Assembly: GCA_000827325.1 (NCBI GenBank) | Contig: KN832881.1 | Span: 1,504,630 to 1,568,629 of the forward strand | Source: Oidiodendron maius Zn | Taxonomy: Eukaryota; Ascomycota; Leotiomycetes; Myxotrichaceae | DNA length: 64,000 nucleotides | Direction of reading: 5' to 3' | Part shown: positions 1 through 11,047 of the stretch, in pieces | Layout: each line of letters starts with the position of its first letter | Numbering within the stretch: position 1 is the stretch's first letter | Notes under the pieces: generated by a model | The model's input: only the letters and a program-made list of their open reading frames with translations | Told to the model about the DNA's origin: nothing | Databases searched by the model: none | Translations under genes and position numbers: made by a program

Positions 1-1210
1 CTTCACTCTTTAGTTTTTTGTATTCTAGTAATATAGGCCCTAAGCCTCTTTCAAAGCATGTAACCCTTGTGTCATCCTTCTTTGGTTTTCTACCTTCACA
101 GTAGTACTGATTGATGGGAAGGGAATAAGTCCCAGGGTCGTGGGGAGAAGGAATCATGCACTCTTTGTTTGGTTCATATAAAAGATCAAGAATGCATTGT
201 GGTAGAGTAGGAGGTATATAGGGGTGAGGCGCTTCGTCAGTATTGGTGATTCTTCTTTATTTTCAGAACTCCTAGAGGCTAGAAGATTTACAGAAACATA
301 TTGCACTCAAACTCAGTGTTGTTGAATCTGGACTAGTGCCGGTTGTGATGTTAGTACAATAGATTCGGGAGCTTCACACCCTTTCATCTTTGTCTCCGTG
401 ACAAGTGGGGACAACTAGACTGAATTGACTCATTTCTTTTGGGACGTATTACTCTGCTCTTGTTGTTTTTATTGGCATTCACGACTCTGCCAGATGCAAG
501 CAAGCGGATTATAAGCCAACCTCTCATTTACGGCGACTTCAGTATATGCCCATATATCGGGCAATGGACATTCCATACTACTAAATGAGCTAAGGATGCT
601 ACTATCAGATATACTAGTTAGTCAGACTCACCAGAAGTGGGAATTTGCTACAATAGGAGGAAAGTTGTCAACTACAGGCTGTGGCGTAGGAAAGAGCCGT
701 AGTAAAACATTGGCAGCTTCGATTTGAAATGTAGAAGGAGTACTTTGTCTGATCCATTCTCAAGCCAGAGAGAAGATAGTTTAGAGTGTCGCTAGTATGC
801 TCCTTCCCTGAGATGGCCTCGAGTAGATATGCATGAAAGTGTGAGCCCACTCCCCTAGCTTCTGTTTTCTTCCCTTCCACATCGAATTGTCAATGTGGTA
901 CGTAGGTTTCCTCTCCTAAGTCTTTACTCTGTTCCGGTGGGATTTTCTGGCCTTGGCACGCACCCAACTGTCCCATATCACTAGCCTCTCTGCCTCCGAC
1001 TTTACACAAGGTGTTGGGAGGGATACCTAAACCATTGACATCCGGAGACCCCTAGATGCCTCCACTCCCTGGCCACAATCATTCGTCTCTCCTCCTCGGT
1101 CATGCTTTTAGGATTATTTCACTGACTGTTTTGAATGTAGATAGGAAAATGTTTAGAAGATTTCGTCGTCGTTTGCGCCGCTTGGCGGCGCATTTCCCCG
1201 CCCGTCGTGG

Positions 1211-1390
1211 GCTCCCCCCGATCATCCTCCTTCCCCTTCCCCCTCCCCTCCTCCACTATACCTCTCCCTCTCTCCCCCTCGCTTCCCCCCTCCCCCCTCC
1301 TACCATGAGGAGGAGGATTCCGACCATCCCCTCCCCCTCTACACAACCGACTCCTCTTCGTAGGCCGCCCCCCCCCCCGCCCCCCCCAAC
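1211..1390. repeat. C-rich low-complexity tract
   Basis: A stretch of about 180 nt is almost entirely C and T on the plus strand and ends in runs of C at 1369-1387. It creates open frames on both strands that encode only proline, serine, glycine or arginine-rich low-complexity peptides, so these are not called as genes. Confidence 0.7.
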
Positions 1391-1415
1391 GAATTGACGG
1401 CCCACCCCGCCGCCA

Positions 1416-1567
1416 ATTTGAAAATCATGCTCGGCCGGTGTAGCCCCGGCTTTTAGAATCCATGCTTGCCAGCACTGCTCTTTGACAATCATCCTCGTCC
1501 GGCCTAGCTCACCGGATATCATACGTCGCCAAAGTGGATCTTTGGAGATCATCCTCAGCCGGCGTTA
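1416..1567 (+). repeat. three-copy ~60-nt imperfect tandem repeat
   Basis: Three copies of a unit built on TTTG-N-ATCATCCTC-N-NCCGGC begin near 1416, 1480 and 1540, giving a period of 60-64 nt. Only the core of each unit is well conserved. It lies directly after the C-rich tract. The function is unknown and it may be a decayed minisatellite. Confidence 0.5.
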
Positions 1568-3213
1568 CGCTTGGACATAGAGAGCGGGTGTCAAGCGGGA
1601 GTGAAGACCTTGCTCCCATGGAATCAATGTGGCTTGAAAGTCTGGTCTTCGGTAAGTCCCTCTAGCTTCTAGGTAAGCGGCTAGAAAGCTCTTACGGCAA
1701 GGATTAACTGACGCCTGAGTGATCAGAATATCGGATTTTGGTGGTTCTGCCCGTCTCGGCTCAGAAGCTTTCTTCTTGGACATTGCGAAGGCCCGCCTTG
1801 CAATACCGTCTTTGGTCGACCGAGAATCCAAAAGCTTCCCGCTGGTTCTGAATTCTAGCCAAGCTACAACTCGGACCTAGTTCGCCTTGTGAACACAAAC
1901 GCCCTGCCGAAATCTCAAAGTTATCTGTATGGACAGGTGAAAAACCGACAACCTTCCTAAAGCTTCCCTATACTTTAGAATAGAGACTCTATAGCAAATC
2001 AGCATTTTACTGTAGTATTCGGTGGATGAGCCATCGCCTATCCTCAACATCTGGCCTAATCACAATCTTCACTTTGCGAGTTGGCCAGATAGGATGCAAT
2101 TCTACAACCACACTTCCAAAGAGGGGAAACGGCACATCTCTCTCTTTGCAGCATGTAAGACTTGCTTCAACGAGAAAGCTAGGCTAACGCACAGGGCTAG
2201 GCATTCTAAAGGTCCTCCGCTTCTGGACAAGATACGGCATAGCATGAACAGACATCTCACCTGTATCCAAAACCCAACCATTCTCTATTAAAACTGATGT
2301 TCGACGAATCCTATGGGTACATGAACCAAGTAAACAGCACCTTCATCCTCTTCCCCCCTAGTGGGGAGTTTGGGGGAAAGGGATAAGGGGGTTATTGTTG
2401 GTATTACTACTGGCCGCGGAGCAGGAGCAGCGATGGCCCGTAGCCGGGTGAACGATGACGTCCGAAGTGCTTGCCGCCGACAACAAGGACCTCGTGCTGG
2501 ACGTCCAGGGAAGACACCTACTAAAGGTGCTGCTGGCCATCAGCACATCGGCTTCCCAGCAATGAGACCCTTGGCGCGAATGGAGATGTTAATTTGCTTA
2601 TGTTGGTGTTCCTGGCTAGCAATATGTCGAATTTGATTGAAGGCGGCTGAGTTATTCGACGCTGGAGCCCTGAATAGATGGATATAAACTTTGAATAGCT
2701 AGATGAAAAGCCCTATATAAATATAGCCTTTGACGGCCGGTCGTGGTCATCTCACCAAGAGTGGGTGCTGGAAGAGCGCATCACGTGGCATCTGTTGGCA
2801 ATAGTGTCTAGGATTTCTTGGATCAAGATTTACTATCAGGATTAGGATCGAGAATCAGGAGCAGAATTCTGGGTTAGGAGTGCGTTAGAGTGAGTGAAAG
2901 GGAAGTTCGGAAAGGTCGATTAAGGGCCTATACTCTACTGCATCTAGACTCTATAGGTGGCAGGTCAATTATTCTTTAAGTGTCTCTTCTGTTGCATACA
3001 AGGTGCCTTTACACGGCCGTATTAATAGTTCAATGCGGTAGAAAGGATTTCTTTTAGCCCCAAAATCTGGCAGCTTAGGGTAGGAAGATGGACACACTGA
3101 AAAGGGGCTCAAGGGCAAATTATCGGTTATTTCTGGGTATATATTGATCATAAGGTCATTGATAAGAACTCATATGTAGAGTTGTATACCAAATAATCAT
3201 GTGGATTCATAGA

Positions 3214-6200
3214 TCACTCAGATCCTCGATTCTGGTCCCTTTCACTCCCGCGAGTCAAATCTCTCCGTCGATTACGCTTGCTCTTTAAACCCGGCCAGTG
3301 GGTCCTCATCGCTTTCAAGAGTAGGTAGGCCAAGAGTCTATACACAAGAGTGCAAATACCTAGGGCCATAATATTTATCGCCGGGTTTGTATCAAGGTCA
3401 TACAGTTGCAAAACCTGCTGCCCCGTGGAGATTATGCATTCGCCACTGGGAAGCTTTTGCGTGTCGTTACAGGTGAAGGTAATGCTGCGCAGTGAATATG
3501 GGGCGAGATTGCGAATGGCGTACCGGATGGGGGAAAGATAATTGACGCCTTGGAGAAATCCAGGCATATCGATGGACAGCACCCCGGACATGAACTGGGC
3601 AACGGAGAGGAAGACGGAGGTAAGATTCACAGCGAACCCAGTATGAGCAAAGAGAGTATTGAACTATCGTTAATTAGATTTGAAGTCTAGTCAGAAATTG
3701 TTCAGAACGTACCATAATACCAAGACTCTCACCACAGGACACGATACAGAAGCAGTTGAAGGCGCAAACGAAGAACATCTGTGCCGTCCGTGGTAACCCA
3801 GCAGCAAGGTCGGTGAGCACCGCAAATATCAACGAGCTGATAATCTCCAAAGGAACCTCGAGCGTTAGATACTGAGCGAAGAACGCCTCTACACCGTAAG
3901 TCCCGTCATCATTCTCTCGATAGAAGACATCCTTTTCGTTGGGGTAGACAGCCACATTCTGCAGCATGCCCACGAAATAGAACGCGGCAAATTCTTGGAT
4001 ATAGCCCATTCTTGTCTGGACTGCGTAATAGTCATGCTTGAGGGGCGCAAAGAAGAGTGCCAAAATAATGGCCTGGAGTATTAATGTTAGCATCACATGC
4101 ATAAAGAGTTTGATTTTTGACAACATACGAGTCCCGTAACTTGCATAATTCGCGCCATGATGAGTGGGGGTTGTCTCCTAAAGTTGATAGATGCCCGGTG
4201 AACTAAGATAGGATACGCGGAGAAGAACGAAGATGTCTTGCGAACTAGGGCTCCAAGTTCGGCAGGTGTTGAGATGGTAGTCGGGTTATTAGCGATGGCA
4301 AAATCGCCGTTAGACCAGGAGGCTATCAGGCCTTCCACTCTGGATCTGGTCGCCGTTTCACGAGATGAATCTTGAAGATCTACTGTAATGAGGTCCAGAG
4401 CAAAATCTGCTGGGTTTGTAGTAGTCGGGCAGGGGAATCCAAGTGAGTTGAAGTGAGGAAGCATTCCCGCTGCGCTACCGGTGTAGACGGGAGAGCCTCC
4501 TCTAGCGAGCAGCAGAACACTTCCAAACTGCTGGAAGAGATCCGACCGCGACTGGTGAATGGTCAGGATGAGGGTGCGGCCCTCACTGGCGAGGCCTTGA
4601 AGAACTTCCATAATGGAAGTTGCCGTGAACGCATCCAGACCAGAGGTTGGCTCATCGAGGAGAAGAACCCGAGGATCTGTCAGGATTTGCACAGCAATCG
4701 AAACACGTCTCTTCTCCCCCCCCGAGATCCCCTTGATAAGATCAGATCCAATCAAATTGTCGGCACAGTCCTTTAGACCGAGTTTCAGAAGCACTTCCTC
4801 AGCCCGTTGTTTCTTTTGCGCTGCGGTCATGAAAGACGGAAGTCGAAGTTTTGCCGAAAATTGAAGTGTCTCGCGGACTGTAAGGGACGGGAGCAGTGCG
4901 TCGTCGTCTTGGCAGACATATGAGCATACAGATCTTATAACCGAATCGGACGGCACGGAGCCATTGAAAGTCATATCACCGTACGGTCGATATCGAGTGC
5001 TAGGGCTATTCCGCAGGCGAAGAGCCATTGCGTTGAGGAGAGAAGTTTTCCCACTTCCTGACGGCCCCATTATAACATTCAGTTCCCCGGCCTTAAAGTT
5101 TGCGGTGATGGGTTGCAAGATGGTTTTCGTAGGTAGCTTCCGTCCGAAAATTGCTCGTTTATCCAAATCAAGAGCGAATTTATCCAAACCAATATCGACC
5201 GTTCTAACTTCTTCGACTGACCTTGCCGTCATTTTCTCCTTACCGGCAGACAAGTCCTCGTCTCGTGTCCGCGCTTTGGCGATGCCCATCTCAACCTTCA
5301 CGTACTTGAACCCAATGCCAGCAAGAGTGTAAAACATGACGACAAACGCAACCAAAATTATGATGGGCCTCACTACCCAGTCGTTTGGAAGTCCCAACGA
5401 TTCCATAATGTACGAACCAGTATATTGCGCACAAGCGGGATTTGATTCTCCACCATCATAAGGACAAGCATAGAATTGTCCGACAAATTCATTGGCACAT
5501 AGAGCCCCAAACTCATAATAGACATACGCTGTCCATTTCAGCCATCTCACATACACAGGGATTGTATTTGACTGAATGAAAAATCCACACGCCATAGCCT
5601 GGATGGTATAGCCGAGGTTTGCTATAAGGGAGGCGGAAGGGAAACTTCTGGCGGCAGCAATACATGTCGTGGCGAATGTGACCGCAATATATTGGTTCAA
5701 CAATAGAACGGAGAAGAATGTAAAAAATGTCGAAGCGTCAGCTCTAAATCCCACCATGAAATAGAATATCAATGAGAAGACCAGAGGCACTGGGAAATCC
5801 TCGGTCAACAGTCTTGCCAACCTTCGACTTAGCAGAAATGGCAAGACATCCACAACATTCTCATTGTGCTCGCGGTCAAATACTTGGATGTCGACGGAGA
5901 GGCGGTAAGTCTCAAATATAAGGATAAGATAACCTTGCAACGCGGACGCAATATAGAGAGCTCCTTCGCGGCTGCGGATGCCGGACTGATCCAATCCTAG
6001 GTGGTAGAAAGCCCAGCCTGACATGACGCCCATACCGACTGCCTCTACAAGGGAACCAACCATGCCTAGTGGGTCACGGTAAGTTGTTACGAACGTGCGG
6101 AACGTGAGAACCCTCGTTTGGCGAATAAACGGTGAGTGTCGAGTCGATAGTCTAGTCTGAGGTTGATGTACTACAGCGAGGGGCTTCGTATAGGTGCTCT

Positions 6201-7323
6201 TCTCATAGTACAGCTGATTGCTCTCTTCCGCCCAGGCGGATTTCAGACGTGCAACCCTTTCTGAGGAGGCGGCCTCAAGCTCTGGGGTTCTGTTATCAAC
6301 CGCAGCAATGTCAATCAAATATTCAGCTGGGTTGACAAATGGTGGTAACTCCAATCCGAGGCCCTTGAACCATGGAATAGAATCAGCTACTTTTCCAGAG
6401 TACACAGGACTCCCTCTTGTCAGAAGCACGAGTCTGTCAAACATACTCCAAATCTCAGATCTAGGTTGATGAATCGTCGTGATGATGGTTCTCCCTTTCT
6501 GGGCCAGTCCCTTAAGAGTTCGAATAAGTTGGAACGCGCTGGTTGCGTCCAATCCTGTTGTGGGCTCATCTAAGAACAGCACACTGGGATTGCTCAAGAG
6601 CTGGACGCCAATACTGACACGTCTCTTCTCACCACCAGAGCAACCCTTGTGCTGGTGATTTCCGATCCTCGTATCCGCACATTCCTTCAAACCCAACTCA
6701 AGTATAACCTCTTCCACAACTTTTCGCCGCTGCTCCTCAGTCGTAGGCGGTGGAAGCCGCAGATCAGCTGAGTATCGCAGAGTTTCACGTACCGTGAGAG
6801 TCGGCAATAATATGTCCTGCTGCATCACATAAGCACTGCGGACGCTATTCACACCTTTCATCCCATTGAACAGCGTGTGACCTCCAAAGGACATGCGCCC
6901 ACTCGTAATGCGCTCTGACATGGTATTCAGCAAAGTTGTCTTGCCTGATCCGCTCCCCCCAATGATCGCCGTCAGAGTGCCGGCCGGCATTGAAGCAGAG
7001 GCCGAGTGAAGGATCCGTTTCGGCTCCGGACGAGGCTCGCCATCTCGAGATCGCTTTAGCTTGATGCCAGAGAGCGAAAACACGGAAGGGGAGATGTCGA
7101 CACTGACAGACAGATCCCGTATCTGCACATCTACGGAGTCCACTTCAGAGAGAGAGATATGGTTGCTCTGTCCGGCCGTGAGGGCATGCACAGCATTATA
7201 TTGCACAGACTGATTGACTTTGGTCTTGGTGGCCTCGGGTGCAAGAACCGGCGGGGTAATGCCATTGAATTGCTCGTCCTCCTCGGAGCCCAGCTCCAAA
7301 TCCTTTTCTAGGTCTTTCTCCAT
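3214..7323 (-). CDS. full-size ABCG (WHITE-type) transporter, YOL075C-like
   Basis: This is a membrane ATP-driven exporter of the ABCG family, built as NBD-TMD-NBD-TMD from two fused half-transporters. Exons are 7323-4129, 4072-3713 and 3663-3214, giving 1334 aa, with introns of 56 and 49 nt. The first nucleotide-binding domain has Walker A GGSGSGKTT near residue 125, signature CSGGEKRR near 230 and Walker B LFLDEPT near 250. The second has GPSGSGKTS near 753 and ISGGEKRR near 866. Hydrophobic segments follow each. Joining exons 2 and 3 gives the ABCG-typical stretch GIMFNTLFAHTG. The first ATG in frame is 7323; the open frame extends upstream only to a GTG. The domain order is NBD first, as in the yeast full-size WHITE-like protein YOL075C, and I see no PDR hallmark. 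Substrate is unknown. The neighbours give no functional clue. Confidence 0.9.
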
Positions 7324-8803
7324 GAGGAACACGTTCCAGGAGGACGGCCCCGGCACATGCTCAGCGGAGCAGGAAGAAGGTCATTGTGGAAATCCGGGGT
7401 ACCAGGCACGGCGAACACGCTGAGAGGAGAGAATTGAAGGGGAATCGGAATGCTAATCACGAGAGAGTAATTATGAGAGAAGAGTTATGAGAGTAATCAT
7501 GAGAGACCACGCAAACGGCTACTGTTTCGCACAGAGAGAATGAGGACAACAGTTCTCGCACCTACCGTTATTATGTACGTTGCAGCAGCCCTCTCCTTGC
7601 CATCCAACTTCTAAGCGACCTTGTGTGAGCACCATCAACGGATTAGAGCTGCCAATTCGGACCATCGAGTTCCGGTAACTGACGGAGGGTCACGTCATCC
7701 AACCACGAGCCGCGGGATCCGACATCTCGGATTGCGTCGCTGGACGGGCAGCCAGTCCGGTGCGCGTTCTCGTAAACTTCGGCTCTGCCGGGGTGGGAGG
7801 CGCCGATGATGATGGGATGGATACACGCGCCATGGAACCCGAATCTTCTGCAAGGCACGTCGCTTCTGGCCGTGACCAGAGGTCGATGGAGCGGGATTAA
7901 ATATACGCAAGTTACAGAGTCGAGGCCATTGCATTCGTCCGATCGGCGACGCCTCTAACGGATCTGCTGTCACAGTTGTAAGGGAAGCCGGACACTGCAC
8001 CGATCTCAACAGGTTTCGATGCTGCGGGCCGTAGACGTTGCATTGCATTGGCGGGGTTCAATTTCATTTGGTGAATGGTCGCTCTACCCATGCTGGCAAT
8101 ATAACCGACCTCCCCCTTTTTTCACATGTTCATGCAGCTCGCGACAACCACAACGACCAGCTTCTTTCCGGCGTGAAGGGCTGACCCGTCTGGGCTAGAC
8201 CACAAAGGAACATGTCGTGATGATATTATACTATTTGTTTTATGGAGGAGGATCTGATATTCAAAGGAGACGATAGAGCTGCATCTGAGAATATATACCC
8301 AAGTTTGGCCATTGCGACAGCAGACTCAGACGATGCGAGATGTCTCGGTCTGGCAGCGCCCCAAGGTCTGACAGCAGTAGTTGGCGACTGAAGGTTAATA
8401 GAAGCAACGATATAGAGGGGTTGCAGCAAGAAGACGTTCACGTGAACAAGGATCCCATTTGTAGAGAATAGCGCCCCTGGCCAAAGCACGTTCATCTATG
8501 TCCCAATAGTCCTGAGACCCACCTACAAGGCTCTATGTCTGCAGAAAATGTTTCCATCCCTTTCCACATACCGTCCGTCTCTGTAGTATTCCGTGGTAAA
8601 GTTTGTACCTAGCTACCAAAGGCAAGAGTATCAGCTTCCATGAGCGCGAACTTGAATTATCCGTTCTTTCTGCAATCAGAAGGCTCGTAGGGAGTGTTAG
8701 GTCTTTCGCAGCAACTTAATCCATCGTAGCGATAACCGTTGAGAAATATCGGTATCTCTCAAGGCTGGGCTGTTTTTATATGAATCTTTCTTCAATAATG
8801 GAT
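7324..8803. other. intergenic: ABC transporter promoter side
   Basis: About 1.5 kb separates the start of the ABC transporter from the 3' end of the next minus-strand gene. I see no coding region. It should hold the promoter and 5' leader of the transporter, including GAGAG-rich sequence at 7410-7545, and the 3' untranslated region of the gene ending at 8804. Confidence 0.5.
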
Positions 8804-10417
8804 TCATGAGACACTCTTCTTGCCCTTCGCCCTCAATGCATCTATTTCTTGTTGCAGCTTTGTTAAATCCGCCATAATATCCGGCCTCTTCTCGTATTTC
8901 TCCTCCAGAATAGAGCTCGCTTCGCTTCCTTTCCTCGTGCTGTCCCAACTCTTCCTACTATTCTCTCCGCTGGTTCTTCGTGACGTATCACTATTCCGCG
9001 GCGGGGGAGGCGGAGGCGGGAACAGGGACGCCCTTTTATTTGTGCCCACATCCATAACGACACTTTGGGGCTTTTCTCGGAGCGATGACCCCCTCGCAGG
9101 TATCGAAGTAGGTAGTGACATGGGAAGAGATGAGGAACTGGCGGAGGAACTTAGGTTTACCAATCCACGGATCGAGGCCGGACGACGGGACGGGGGTGGT
9201 GGCGGGGCACGCGTATTGTCAGGACGGGGAGAGGCTCCGCCGGTTGCAGTATCAGTACTATATATACCTGGAGTTCCTTGGTCCCGCGTCTCTTCTATAA
9301 CACTTGATGATAGCCTCTCCACATCTGCCCTCGTCGTCCTTGGCTCTGGTACGCGCTGAGAGTGCCGCCTGGTAAGTGGTGGCGGAGGTGGAGTTTTCCG
9401 TCGAATAGACTGTGGAGGGGACGGAGGTTCAGGAATCTTACCTGCAGATTCGAGGTCAAAAATAGATTGGCGATCCGAGTCGTGCGAAGTGCGAGCTGGC
9501 GCTGGAGGGAGTGGTTTGTTAAGGTCTGACGGAGAAGGTACTAAGGATGATGACGGCGAAACACGTGCTTGCGCGGGGCCGGTCGAGCGCCGGGAGGATG
9601 AGAGCGGACTTGATATCGGAATTGTTGGCGAGTTAGTGGGGTCGTCTCGTAATTCTACTTTGATGAGTTTCCCATGGCGAGAACTCGGGGGAAGAGGTTT
9701 CTTCCTGCCATCAGTTGAAGGCATAGTATCGAGCCCCCGTCGGTCATCTTCAGCCTCCGATATATCATGGGGCGTACTGGGTGAATCCAGGTGTTGGTCG
9801 TGAACCGGTTCAAAAATGGAGTTTCGTGACAATGATGATGCATCTGTGCTGCTTCCCCCATCCCCTAAAGCATGGTGTAAATGTGGCTGCGGTGCATTCG
9901 GGCGCGTAGATATGCCAGGCCCCAGATTCCCCGTCATAAGTAACCTTTTAAATGCCTCCACATCCAAAGATGGTCGCCCAGTATGTGCTGCGCTTGACTT
10001 CGCAGTGGTTGTGTCTCTTTTCGAAGGTTCCATGGTCTCCAACGTCTTCGCGAAGGGATTAGGCGGAGCTGGTAACGACTTGTTGTCATTTTCTTCCGAC
10101 GATGTATCGGACAGCGCGTTCTCAAATGGATCATCATCCTGCTGACTGGGCGTTGGAGCTCTGTCATACGTCGAGTCATCCCCACCAACTATTGTCGAGG
10201 GGGTATCAAGGCTGGAGGGTGATGGTGGATGGGGAGATTGGACGCGTACTTTCTTTGCTAATTTCTTGGGGGCGTCGACAGATTGGGAGTCTGCTGCGTC
10301 AGTCTGCTCATCCACGCGACTGTCAACCACAGGGATTAGGTCTAGTGGGGGAGAGGTAGCAGTTGCAGGCGTTCCCTTTCTTCGAAAAGGGTTGGATGAG
10401 GAATATTCTTGAGACAT
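8804..10417 (-). CDS. disordered NPF- and polyproline-motif protein, function unknown
   Basis: A single-exon 537-aa protein with a clean ATG at 10417. I do not recognise the family. The sequence is dominated by S, P, T, R and D and is almost certainly intrinsically disordered. Visible linear motifs are NPF twice (near residue 9 and in PPNPFAKTL), DPFENAL, and three polyproline runs in the C-terminal half. The last 35 residues have heptad character (MADLTKLQQEIDALRAK) and may form a short coiled coil. NPF and DPF motifs are known ligands of EH domains and clathrin adaptors, and polyproline runs bind SH3 domains. A role as an endocytic or actin-patch scaffold is therefore a reasonable inference, but nothing in the sequence proves it. 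The uninterrupted frame of this length on one strand, with low-complexity shadows on the other, supports it as a real gene. Confidence 0.75.
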   Translation of the reverse strand: MSQEYSSSNPFRRKGTPATATSPPLDLIPVVDSRVDEQTDAADSQSVDAPKKLAKKVRVQSPHPPSPSSLDTPSTIVGGDDSTYDRAPTPSQQDDDPFENALSDTSSEENDNKSLPAPPNPFAKTLETMEPSKRDTTTAKSSAAHTGRPSLDVEAFKRLLMTGNLGPGISTRPNAPQPHLHHALGDGGSSTDASSLSRNSIFEPVHDQHLDSPSTPHDISEAEDDRRGLDTMPSTDGRKKPLPPSSRHGKLIKVELRDDPTNSPTIPISSPLSSSRRSTGPAQARVSPSSSLVPSPSDLNKPLPPAPARTSHDSDRQSIFDLESAGKIPEPPSPPQSIRRKTPPPPPLTRRHSQRVPEPRTTRADVERLSSSVIEETRDQGTPGIYSTDTATGGASPRPDNTRAPPPPPSRRPASIRGLVNLSSSASSSSLPMSLPTSIPARGSSLREKPQSVVMDVGTNKRASLFPPPPPPPRNSDTSRRTSGENSRKSWDSTRKGSEASSILEEKYEKRPDIMADLTKLQQEIDALRAKGKKSVS

Positions 10418-11047
10418 GTTGTTGGGATGAGACAGACTGTCTCGAGAATTATCAGGTCGTTCTCATAGGGGCATCGCACCTTCGGCTACCCAAGAGTCAT
10501 TGACAAGCGCATCTTCTGGAATTGGTGCACGGTGAGCTTGATATTGTGTCCAACGGTCGCGACCATGTATGAGGCTCGAGATGTCGATCCGGATGCTCGG
10601 TGGAAACTTCCCGCTGTCTTATCGGAACCTTATGTTGGCCCGTGCGTGGGTTTGTGGGGAATTGAGACTTCGATTAGGCGCGAACGGCACGTGACTTTGA
10701 GAGTGCAAAGCTGAAGCGCCATGATCCATATATCTATAGTGGTAGATAATGCACCAAAAGGAGTTTCATTACTTGGATGGATCATTCTCAATCGACCGCA
10801 GTCGTCAGGATATTTAAGACGGATTGAGGGAATCTCTGCCTCTATGCTACACTGTTTGCCGTTTTAAGCCCGGGCATCCCTAGGACGCCATGTAAGCGGT
10901 GCCTTCGCCTAGACTCCGATGACAACCGAACCATTTCCCCTTTTCGTGCCCATATGACCTAATTGCTATGCATTCATGACCATCCTTGCTGGTCCTGTCG
11001 TTAGAAATACTTCGACAAACCCGCGTAGTTTCAAATGTGCTGTCGGC
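10418..11047. other. intergenic 630 nt
   Basis: This holds the promoter side of the NPF-motif gene and the 3' side of the ECO1 gene. I see no further coding sequence. Confidence 0.5.

Larger units (their letters stand above)
1..3213. other. gene-free left flank
   Basis: I see no gene that I can support in these 3.2 kb. Open frames are short, mostly lack an ATG and match no family I know. The stretch holds a C-rich pyrimidine tract at 1211-1390 and a three-copy imperfect repeat at 1416-1567, listed separately. The part next to 3214 should contain the 3' untranslated region of the ABC transporter gene. Confidence 0.6.

Noticed and set aside
1056-1552. Proline- and glycine-rich frames on both strands
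   Set aside because: They are by-products of the C-rich tract, not genes.
2022-2291. 89-codon plus-strand open frame
   Set aside because: Short, without recognisable domain or ATG with supporting context.
8820-9359. 179-codon plus-strand frame opposite the NPF-motif gene
   Set aside because: It is the antisense shadow of the proline- and serine-rich coding region; low-complexity glycine/leucine content only.
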